Shown piece after piece: positions 50,816 to 58,616 of a DNA stretch of 64,000 bases (the first letter of the stretch is position 1; each line of letters starts with the position of its first letter). A model generated the notes under the pieces. The model saw nothing but the letters and a program-made list of their open reading frames with translations, was not told where the DNA came from and searched no databases. The DNA is from Polyangiaceae bacterium. Lineage in GTDB: Bacteria > Myxococcota_A > Polyangia > Polyangiales > Polyangiaceae. A program made the position numbers and the translations under genes. The DNA is taken from NCBI GenBank assembly GCA_019637265.1, contig JAHBVY010000007.1, forward strand, positions 1 through 64,000, read 5' to 3'.

Positions 50816-52000
50816 TTAGGTCACCCCGAGCAGCCGCGCGACACTCGGGTGAACCCGAGCCCGCGTTGGGCCCCCCTGCTCCAACACCAGCCGAGCCGCG
50901 AGCCAAGCCGGGTGCTCCGTGGGGAGCCGCCCGCTCCGCTCGATCTCGATGAGCAGCGCGCGCTGCTCATCACCGAGCCGCGAGACGAGCTCCCAGGCAC
51001 GGCGCTCCTCCACCTCGCGCTCCAGCGCCTCGTCGATGGCCACGCCGCGCGCGTGAGCCAGCTGAGCAGCGTCGAGCACGAGCCGCAAGAACTCCGCGGG
51101 GTTGCCCAGGCTCTGCGACGTGGCCCACGCCACGTGACGAGCATCCAAGGGCAGCTCGGGCGCGCGCCGGGCGATCAACGCGGAGAGGAACGCCGGCGCG
51201 GCAGCCAGACTGACCGACTCGAGCGACACCCGACGCGAGGTGCCGAGCACGTGCGGGAACGCCGCGCCGAGCTCCAAGCGCCGCGGGTAGGCGAGCACCA
51301 CGGTGCCGGGGAGCGAGCGCCACAGCGCGGCGCTCTCGGTGAGCACGCGGTCCGCGTTGAGGTGGAGGTCCATCCGGTTGGTGTCGTCCACCAGCAGGAC
51401 CACGCGGCGCGAGACCACCTGCGCCAGGCGCTCGAGCAGCGCCGACACGAGATCGACCGTCCCCGCGGGGCGCAGCGCGGGATCTTCCTCGAGTTGGGCG
51501 CGCCACTTCGGGTCGCGCAGCAGGCCCGCGGCGACGTACAGCGTCTGCCCCAGGAGACCTGACCAGTGCTGCCGCGCGGTGATCTGCGGCAGGTGGATCG
51601 TCCCCCTCAGGTGCTCCACCAGGCGCAGGAGCGGGGCCTCCATCTTCCCGATGCTCACGTCGGTGATGCCCTCGCTCGGGAACGCGCGCAGCACCCAAAA
51701 CAGGAGCAGCAAGAAGGCGCTGGTGGGCCCCGAGTCGAGCGCCGGGGTGAGGCGGCCGAGCAAGCTGGCGCGCACCGGGAACAGGCCACGCCGGGCCAGC
51801 TCCTCCGCGGTGGCGGCCAGCTCCGTGGAGAGCCCCCCGCCGGCGGGACCGGTGACCCACAGCGTTTGCTGCTCAGGACCACTGACTATCTCGTGGAGCA
51901 AGGCTCGCTGGAAATGAGCCTCACGATCGGCGCGCCACGTGGACGTCGGCGCCTCCCAAGCGGGCGAGGCCGACAGCGCCGAGAGCTTGCCCTCAGCCAC
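50816..52000 (-). CDS. NTPase-like protein with degenerate P-loop, T6SS-associated, 394 aa
   Basis: A STAND/AAA-like architecture is suggested by a P-loop remnant GPAGGGLST (51-59), in which Leu57 replaces the invariant Lys, and a Walker B RVVLLVDDTN (199-208), followed by a helical C-terminal region (NPAEFLRLVLDAAQLAHARG). It is soluble, with no membrane segment. Nucleotide hydrolysis is doubtful. GTG 52000 overlaps the preceding kinase gene by eight bases and tssM follows after 20 bases, so kinase, NTPase-like and TssM are made together. I know no named T6SS component of this kind. Confidence 0.75.
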   Translation of the reverse strand: MAEGKLSALSASPAWEAPTSTWRADREAHFQRALLHEIVSGPEQQTLWVTGPAGGGLSTELAATAEELARRGLFPVRASLLGRLTPALDSGPTSAFLLLLFWVLRAFPSEGITDVSIGKMEAPLLRLVEHLRGTIHLPQITARQHWSGLLGQTLYVAAGLLRDPKWRAQLEEDPALRPAGTVDLVSALLERLAQVVSRRVVLLVDDTNRMDLHLNADRVLTESAALWRSLPGTVVLAYPRRLELGAAFPHVLGTSRRVSLESVSLAAAPAFLSALIARRAPELPLDARHVAWATSQSLGNPAEFLRLVLDAAQLAHARGVAIDEALEREVEERRAWELVSRLGDEQRALLIEIERSGRLPTEHPAWLAARLVLEQGGPTRARVHPSVARLLGVT

Positions 52001-53906
52001 GCCCCACCGCAGTGCTCATGCCCCCGGAGGTGAGGCCGGGCAGCTCCGTGACACGCTGGAGGTGCTCGGGGAGCGGCGCGTCGTCCAGGCTGAGCGCCCA
52101 GCCGATCAGCAACCCACCGATCACGAACAGCAGCACGACCACCGCCACCACGATCACGATCAGCTTCGTGTGGTTCTTGTCCGAGGGTGGCGTGTAGTAG
52201 AGCGTCGCGTCGCGCCGCTGGGGCGGCAACGCCTGACCCATCGAGGTCACCCCCAGCGCACCAGGCCCTGACCCCAGGTGCGACTGCCCCAGCTGACTCT
52301 GGCCCAACGCGCCTGGCCGACTCTGCCCCAATGGGCCCTGGCCCAGCGCGCCGGGTTGGCTCTGGCCCAGCTGGCTCTGACCCAGCCCCGTGTCGGAGCG
52401 AGTGCCCGCGAGCGGATCCGTGAGGGGCGGCCTCACCAGCTCGGGCTGCGCCGGCCCCACGCCAGGGCCGGGCACCGGGGGCGGCGGCGCTGCCGCCATC
52501 GACTCCAGCATCGCGAAGGCCTCCGACGCGTCGGCCACCATGGTGCCCGCGAAGCGTGCCCCGGACGCCCCGGGCGCGCTGACGAGCGACGGAGCAGCCA
52601 CCGGCGGGGGATCGTGAAACGGGGGCTGGCCAGCGACGGGCGGTGGCGCAACGACCGGGGGCGGCGCACCAACCGGCGGAGGCGCGGCGACAGCCGGAGG
52701 CGGCGCAACGACCGGAGGCGGCGCGGCCACCACGGGCGGCGCAACGACCGGGGGCGGCACACCAACCGGCGGAGGCGCGGCGACAGCCGGAGGCGCAGCG
52801 ACCGGAGGCGGCGCAACGACCGGAGGCGGCGCAGCCACCACGGGCGGCGCAACGACCGGGGGCGGCGCACCAACCGGCGGAGGCGCGGCGACAGCGTTCT
52901 CCGCATCCACGATCGCCCGCGCTCGCTTGAGCTCTTCGAGATCCAGCACCTGCGTGCCGTGCTCTCCCCGATCGGAGCCGCTGGAGATCAAGGCGGGTGG
53001 CGCGATCGGCCCCGGGGGCCGCTGTAGCCGCGCGGGCGGCGCCGACACCCCCTGGGACGCCATCTGCGCGTGGTGGCGCAGCTCGCCAATGAAGCGACTC
53101 ACCGACGCCTGCCGCTCCGCCGGCTGAGGGGACAGCGCGCGCCGCAAGACGTCGTCGAGCGCCGGCGGGATCACGCCGCCCAGCTCCGCCGCGCGCTCAC
53201 TCGGCGCTGGCAGCGTGTGCATCTCCTCCCACAGCCGCGTGGGCTCGGGCGTCGGCAGCTTCAGGCTGAAGAAGATGGGGCGCCCGACCAGCGAATAGAA
53301 GGTCAGGAGCCCCATCGCATAAACGTCCATCGCCGAGCTGAGCGGCGCCCCGCCCACCTGCTCCGGCGCACACCAGCCATAGGCCCCCGGCCAGGGCGCG
53401 GGCGCCGCCATGCGGAGGAAGATCGCGCCAAAGTCAGTTATTCTGACGACGGGGCCCTTCAGCCCGCTGCCATAAAACACGTTCTGGGGCTTGAGGTCCC
53501 CGTGCACCACCCCGGTGCCATGCGCGCGATCGAGGCTGGCGCCGAGGGTGGCGAGCCACTCCACCGTCTCCTCCAAGGGGAGCGGGCCCTTCTTCTCGAT
53601 GGTGCGATCGAGCGGCCGCGGGCTCACCACCGCCGAGAGCGCGAACGGACCGTTCGGATCCATCCCCAGCTCTTGCACGCCGACGAACTCTTGACCGAGC
53701 TGCCCGGCTTGCCGCGACGCGCGCTCGAAGGCGCCCGACGCCTGCGCGTCGCGCATCGCGGGGGAGGTGAACAGCTTCAGCGCGTAGGAGAGCCCACTGC
53801 GCGGATCTTTGACGCGGTGGACCTCGCCATTGTCTCCTCGTCCGATGGCGGCCTCGACCTGGAATCGGCCGCCGACGATCATTCCAGGGGCAAGTCGGTC
53901 CCTCAT
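51993..53906 (-). CDS. Transmembrane Ser/Thr kinase of the T6SS locus (PpkA-like), 637 aa
   Basis: Kinase domain at about 11-280: GRGDNGEVHRV, Lys44 in YALKLF, HGDLKPQN (135-142), TDFG (157-160), CAPEQ. Then a Pro/Ala/Val-rich linker (about 350-480), a Gly/Gln/Ser/Leu linker (GLGQSQLGQSQPGALGQG-type) and a membrane helix at about 582-605 near the C terminus, leaving only about 30 residues outside. Kinases such as PpkA switch on T6SS by threonine phosphorylation, often of an Fha protein; that role is inferred here from the operon with tssM. ATG 53906 is preceded by CGGAG. Confidence 0.85.
   Translation of the reverse strand: MRDRLAPGMIVGGRFQVEAAIGRGDNGEVHRVKDPRSGLSYALKLFTSPAMRDAQASGAFERASRQAGQLGQEFVGVQELGMDPNGPFALSAVVSPRPLDRTIEKKGPLPLEETVEWLATLGASLDRAHGTGVVHGDLKPQNVFYGSGLKGPVVRITDFGAIFLRMAAPAPWPGAYGWCAPEQVGGAPLSSAMDVYAMGLLTFYSLVGRPIFFSLKLPTPEPTRLWEEMHTLPAPSERAAELGGVIPPALDDVLRRALSPQPAERQASVSRFIGELRHHAQMASQGVSAPPARLQRPPGPIAPPALISSGSDRGEHGTQVLDLEELKRARAIVDAENAVAAPPPVGAPPPVVAPPVVAAPPPVVAPPPVAAPPAVAAPPPVGVPPPVVAPPVVAAPPPVVAPPPAVAAPPPVGAPPPVVAPPPVAGQPPFHDPPPVAAPSLVSAPGASGARFAGTMVADASEAFAMLESMAAAPPPPVPGPGVGPAQPELVRPPLTDPLAGTRSDTGLGQSQLGQSQPGALGQGPLGQSRPGALGQSQLGQSHLGSGPGALGVTSMGQALPPQRRDATLYYTPPSDKNHTKLIVIVVAVVVLLFVIGGLLIGWALSLDDAPLPEHLQRVTELPGLTSGGMSTAVGRG
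52627..52910. repeat. Pro/Ala/Val minisatellite in the kinase linker
   Basis: Tandem imperfect units around GGCGGCGCAACGACCGGGGG and relatives encode APPPVVAPPPVGAPP-type sequence. The array is in frame, so length changes are tolerated. Confidence 0.85.
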
Positions 53907-54097
53907 GCGCTCCGCGCTCGAACGATGGCCCAATGCAAGCTGGCATTTCAAGGAGGTCGAGCGCATGACCCGGCGAGAGCGCTCGTTCGGCCGGAAAGTC
54001 GGGCCTTAAAACCCCGCACGACACCCTCACGAGCGGCGAGGGTGAGCCAGGCCCCGCGGCTTGCCAGGTAAACCCCACACAAACCCGCCCGCTCAGC

Positions 54098-54103
54098 TAC
54101 GAT
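54098..54103 (+). promoter_or_regulatory. TANNNT box (TACGAT) 6 nt before vgrG1 GTG
   Basis: TACGAT, six bases before GTG 54110; no Shine-Dalgarno site. Candidate -10 of the vgrG operon. Confidence 0.5.
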
Positions 54104-54109
54104 ACCCCC

Positions 54110-56356
54110 GTGACGACGCCCTTCGTGGAACTCGAGAACCTACGCGGTCAGTTCACCTTGAGGGGCGCCGGGCTGCCCCTCGACGCCGACACCGTGGCCT
54201 ACCGGGCGGTCGAGGAGATCTCCGCGCCGTTCTTCGTGGACGTGCGGTTCTTCACGGACGACCCGCTGTTCGAGGTGGTGAGCCTGCTCCGCACCGCGCT
54301 CCAGCTCACGGTCATCAACGAGCGGGGGCAGACGCGCTACTACCATGGCGTGGTGGAGCGCGCGCGCTTCGTCGCCATGCGTGAGGAGCAGCGGGTGTTC
54401 GAGGTCCGCCTCATGCCGCAGCTCCAGGCGCTCGCGCACCGCGAGAACTGCCGCATCTTCCAGGACCAAAGCGTGGTGGACGTGATCACCACGTTGTTCG
54501 AGGAGGCGGGCTTCAGCGATCGCGTGAAGTGGGACATCGTCGGCAGCTACGCGCCGAAGGAGTTCATCGTCCAGTACCGCGAGAGCGAGCTGAACTTCGT
54601 CTCGCGGCTGATGGAGCAAGAGGGCCTGTTCTACTTCTTCGAGCACGCGGAGGACGAGCACCGGCTGATCGTCAGCGACCACATCGGCGCGTTCGTGCCG
54701 CTCGACGCGCCGACGGTGGAGCTGGTAGTCACCCAGGGCGCCACCGGCGCCGCCCAGCGCGCGCTGAACCTGACGCGCACCCGGAGCCTCCGCACCGGCA
54801 GCGTGGTGCTGCTCGACTACGACTTCGAGAAGCCTCAAGCCCCACCGGAGGCAGCGCTCCCGCCGAGTGAGGTGTGGCACATGCCGTTCTTCGAGTACCC
54901 CGGCGGCTTCACGGAGGCGAGCGACGGTGAGCGCTTGGCCGCCGCCAGGCTCCGGGAGCTGCGGGCAGACGCTGACCTGTTGGTGGGGGAGAGCCGCGCC
55001 GTCGATCTTCGCGTGGGCGCGCCGCTCGTCGCGATGGGGATGGAAGAGGAGGAGCTCAACGGCACCTTCGTGCCGGTGCGCTTGGTCAGTCGGGGTGAGC
55101 AACACAGCCGCGATGGGGGCCAGGACGTCGCCTGCCACAACGAGTTCCACGCGATCCCCGAGGGCGCGCCCTTCGCCGCCCCGCGCCGCGCGAAGCGCCC
55201 GCGCATCCGCGGCATCCAGACGGCGATCGTGACCGGGCACGACGACAAAGATCAGACCATCTTCGTCGACTCCTACGGGCGCATCAAGGTCCGCTTCTAT
55301 TGGGACCGCGTGGGGCAGCAGGACGAGAACTCGAGCTGCTGGATCCGCACCGCGCAGGCGCCGCTCGGCGGCTCGATGATCCTCCCGCGGGTGGGCTGGG
55401 AGGTGTCCATCGCCTTCTTGGACGGGGACCCTGACCGTCCGCTGATGCTCGGGAAGGTCTACAACGCCGAGCACCTGCCGCCGGAGGGCCTCCCGGCGGC
55501 CAAGGCGTCGGGCACGTTGAAGAGCATGTCTTCACCGGGCGGCGCCGGCTTCAACCTGGTGGGCGCCTGCGACACGGGGGGCAGCCAGGGCTTTAATATC
55601 CACGCGCAAAAAGATCTCAACATGAGCACCGGCAACGACTTCACGGAGGAAGTCGGGGTGGACGAGGAGCACAACGTCACCAAAAATATGTCGTGCGAGA
55701 CGGGGGTCGACGACTCGAGCGAGGTGGGCGGCAACCAATCGCTGAACGTCGGCGCCAACCTGTCCTCGAAGATCGGCGGCTCGCAGTCGATCAGCATCGG
55801 CGGCAACGATGACTCGAACTCCACCGCGGACACCCAAGAGACGGTGGGCGGCACCCGCAGCTACACCGTCTCCGGCAACCAGATCACGATCTGCAACGGC
55901 ATCACCCAGAACATCAGCGCGGATCTGACGCGCACCGTGGGCGCCGCGCACATCATCGGCAGCATCGCGTCCATCTCGGACAACATCCTCGGGATGAGCA
56001 CCTCGAACGTCGGCGCCATCCGCGCGCACCTGGTGAACGGCACCCACGGCGAGGCCATCGGCGGGCTCAAGAACCAGACCTCGGCGGCCGCCGAGGTGCA
56101 CATCAACTCGGCCAACCACGTGTGCGCCTGCGACGCCGCGGTCACGGTGCTGGTCGGGGGCATCCACTACCGGAAGATCACCGGCGCCTACATCGTCAAG
56201 GCGCCGATGATCACGCTGGTCGGCGCGACGGGCGACCTCAAGGGCGGCAAGAGCACCATGAAGCTCGGCGGCGGCCCGGTGGTGCTCAAGGGCAAGAAGA
56301 TCGTCGTGAAGAGCGCCATGAGCATCAAGATGGGCGCCTCGCTCAAGGAAGGTTGA
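54110..56356 (+). CDS. vgrG: VgrG spike protein 1 (TssI)
   Basis: T6SS tip protein, secreted as a trimer. The gp27-like base spans about 1-350 (NCRIFQDQSVVDVITTLFEE, FIVQYRESELNFVSRLMEQE, GLFYFFEH). The gp5 OB domain (about 368-480) has IQTAIVTG, VDSYGRIKVRFYWDR, CWIRTAQAPLGG and LPRVGWEVSIAFLDGDPDRP. The C-terminal beta-helix (about 510-748) is Gly/Asn/Ser-rich with VGGNQSLNVG-like steps. No separate effector domain is fused; 748 residues. It starts a three-vgrG operon divergent from the kinase gene. Confidence 0.93.
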   Translation: MTTPFVELENLRGQFTLRGAGLPLDADTVAYRAVEEISAPFFVDVRFFTDDPLFEVVSLLRTALQLTVINERGQTRYYHGVVERARFVAMREEQRVFEVRLMPQLQALAHRENCRIFQDQSVVDVITTLFEEAGFSDRVKWDIVGSYAPKEFIVQYRESELNFVSRLMEQEGLFYFFEHAEDEHRLIVSDHIGAFVPLDAPTVELVVTQGATGAAQRALNLTRTRSLRTGSVVLLDYDFEKPQAPPEAALPPSEVWHMPFFEYPGGFTEASDGERLAAARLRELRADADLLVGESRAVDLRVGAPLVAMGMEEEELNGTFVPVRLVSRGEQHSRDGGQDVACHNEFHAIPEGAPFAAPRRAKRPRIRGIQTAIVTGHDDKDQTIFVDSYGRIKVRFYWDRVGQQDENSSCWIRTAQAPLGGSMILPRVGWEVSIAFLDGDPDRPLMLGKVYNAEHLPPEGLPAAKASGTLKSMSSPGGAGFNLVGACDTGGSQGFNIHAQKDLNMSTGNDFTEEVGVDEEHNVTKNMSCETGVDDSSEVGGNQSLNVGANLSSKIGGSQSISIGGNDDSNSTADTQETVGGTRSYTVSGNQITICNGITQNISADLTRTVGAAHIIGSIASISDNILGMSTSNVGAIRAHLVNGTHGEAIGGLKNQTSAAAEVHINSANHVCACDAAVTVLVGGIHYRKITGAYIVKAPMITLVGATGDLKGGKSTMKLGGGPVVLKGKKIVVKSAMSIKMGASLKEG

Positions 56357-56361
56357 GTCGG

Positions 56362-58608
56362 ATGAGCGACACCCAAGCGCGAATCGAGAATGAGCTCAAA
56401 GTCGGTGACACGAAGCTCGATGTGCTGGACTTCGAGCTCACCGAGCAGCTGAACGAGATCAGCCTGCTCGAGCTCTCGGTCCTGAAGTACGGCGTCATCA
56501 ACGAGCCGCCGGACGCGGCGGCGCTGCTCGATCAAGAGGCCTCGTTCCGCTTCGCGCGCGAAGACGGCTCCGAGGCGCGTCACTTCCATGGCCTCGTGGT
56601 GGCCGCCTCGCGCGAGCACCGGATGGATGACACCTACGCGACGCGGCTGGTGATCGCGCCCAAGCTGTGGCTCACCACCAAGCGCGCGGACTGCCGCTTG
56701 TTCTTGGGGGAGTCCGTGGTGGACATCGTGACGAAGGTGCTGAACGACGCCGGGGTCACGAGCCACGAGTGGCGCGTCACCGGGAGCTATGAGCCGCGCG
56801 ACACCTGCGCGCAGTACCGCGAGACGGACTTCGACTTCGTCCGGCGGCTCCTGGCGGAGGAGGGGATTTGGTTCACCACCCTGATGGACGACAAGCAGGC
56901 CACCCTGGTGCTGTGCGACGACGTCTCAGGGCTCGGCGACATCCAGAGCGACCCCGCGCTCCGCTACTACCCAGAGCTCGACATCAACACCAGCACCCAA
57001 GGCGTCACGAGCCTCACCCAGGAGCACGCCGTGCGGCCCGATCGCGCGTTCTTGCGTGACTACGACGGCACGAAGCCGAGCGTGCAGCTGGAGAAGGAGG
57101 TCGAAGGGACGGACGAGGGCGCGCACACGCTGCTCGTGTACGAGTACCCCGGGCGCTTCACGGAGCAAGGCGTCGCCGACCACTACACCCAGGTGCTGCT
57201 CGAGCAGCTCCAGGCCGATCGGCAGCTCACGGAGGGCGAGAGCGGCTCGCTGGTGCTCCGCCCAGGCGAGCGGTTCTCCGTGGAGGAGCACCCCTACGCG
57301 CCGCTCAACGCGGGTTACCTGCTGGTGCAGGTGCGCTACTCGGGCACCGCCCTGGGGCACTCCACGCTCGACGACGAGCCGAGCCGGCTCTCCTGCAGCT
57401 TCACGGCGGTCCCCTCCGAGGGCGTGGCGTATCGCCCGCCCCGCCGTGAGCGACAAGCGGTGATCCCTGGCCTACAAACCGCGTGGACGACGGGCCCCGG
57501 CGGCGAAGAAATCCACGTGGACGAGTATGGCCGCGTGAAGATCCACTACCACTGGGATCGGGTGAAGCCGCTGAACGAGACCTCGAGCCACTGGGTGCCC
57601 ACCAGCCAGCTCGCGCTCGGCGGCTCCATGCTGCTACCGCGCATGAACTGGGAGGTCACCCTGCGCCACAACGAGGGCGACCCCGATCGCCCCGTGGTGA
57701 TGGGGCGCCTGTACAACCCGATCACCCCGCCGCCCTACTCGCTGCCCGCGGAGAAGGCCAAGAGCGCGATCCAAACGGCGACCACGCCCGGCGGCGGCAC
57801 CTCCAACGAGCTTCGCATGGGGGACACCGCCGGCTCGGAGTCGATGTTCTTCAACGCCAGCTACGACATGACCATCGACGTGCTGAACAACGCCACGTCG
57901 TCGGTGGGCAACGACTCAAGCCGCAAGGTGGGCGGCAACCAAGCCGTCAATGTGACTGACAGCGTCACCACCAAGGTGGGCTCGAACCAGAGCCTGTCGG
58001 TGAGCGGCAATCAGGACGTCAGCGTCGAGACCTACATGGTGGACGACGTGGGCGGCGACTTCAGCCTCAGCGTCGGGGGCAACCGCACGATGATGATCGG
58101 CGGTGACCACAAGCGCGACGTGGGCGGCGCGAGCTCGCTCACGGTGAACGGCATGCACGTCGATCTGGTGGTGGGGTCGGTGGTGGACAGCACGCTCGCC
58201 TCCTACACCCACGACGTCGGGATCGCGCTGGTGGAGCTGACCACGGCGGATCGCTCGCTCATCGTCGGCGGGATGCGCACGGAGAACACCGCCGCCGCCA
58301 AGATCATCGCCACCCGGGGCGGGCGCGGCGTCGACGTGAGCGGCGTGATGAACCAGAACGTCGGCGGCGCCATCATCACCTCGATCAAGGGGAGCCGCAC
58401 GGACACCGCCGGGGCCACCTACACGGAGCTGGTGGGTGGCGCCCAGGTCACCAAGGCGAAGGACATCATCTACGAGGCGGACGCCATGATCACCGTCGCC
58501 ATGGGCGCCTCCGTGCTGCTCATCACGCCGGCCTCGGTGTCCATCGTGGGGGCCAGCTGTAAATTCGACGGCGACGTGGTCGATACCGCCCTAACCCTTG
58601 ATAACTGA
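56362..58608 (+). CDS. vgrG: VgrG spike protein 2 (TssI)
   Basis: Same layout as VgrG1 at exactly the same length (748 aa): ADCRLFLGESVVDIVTKVLN, CAQYRETDFDFVRRLLAEEG, OB domain from about 370 (LQTAWTTGPGG, VDEYGRVKIHYHWDRV, LPRMNWEVTLRHNEGDPDRP) and a beta-helix with KVGGNQAVNVTD and SVGGNRTMMIGGDH. The sequences have clearly diverged, so this is an old duplication or a separate acquisition. ATG 56362 is five bases after the VgrG1 stop, with AAGGAAGG upstream. No effector domain. Confidence 0.93.
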   Translation: MSDTQARIENELKVGDTKLDVLDFELTEQLNEISLLELSVLKYGVINEPPDAAALLDQEASFRFAREDGSEARHFHGLVVAASREHRMDDTYATRLVIAPKLWLTTKRADCRLFLGESVVDIVTKVLNDAGVTSHEWRVTGSYEPRDTCAQYRETDFDFVRRLLAEEGIWFTTLMDDKQATLVLCDDVSGLGDIQSDPALRYYPELDINTSTQGVTSLTQEHAVRPDRAFLRDYDGTKPSVQLEKEVEGTDEGAHTLLVYEYPGRFTEQGVADHYTQVLLEQLQADRQLTEGESGSLVLRPGERFSVEEHPYAPLNAGYLLVQVRYSGTALGHSTLDDEPSRLSCSFTAVPSEGVAYRPPRRERQAVIPGLQTAWTTGPGGEEIHVDEYGRVKIHYHWDRVKPLNETSSHWVPTSQLALGGSMLLPRMNWEVTLRHNEGDPDRPVVMGRLYNPITPPPYSLPAEKAKSAIQTATTPGGGTSNELRMGDTAGSESMFFNASYDMTIDVLNNATSSVGNDSSRKVGGNQAVNVTDSVTTKVGSNQSLSVSGNQDVSVETYMVDDVGGDFSLSVGGNRTMMIGGDHKRDVGGASSLTVNGMHVDLVVGSVVDSTLASYTHDVGIALVELTTADRSLIVGGMRTENTAAAKIIATRGGRGVDVSGVMNQNVGGAIITSIKGSRTDTAGATYTELVGGAQVTKAKDIIYEADAMITVAMGASVLLITPASVSIVGASCKFDGDVVDTALTLDN

Positions 58609-58616
58609 GGCGCAGC

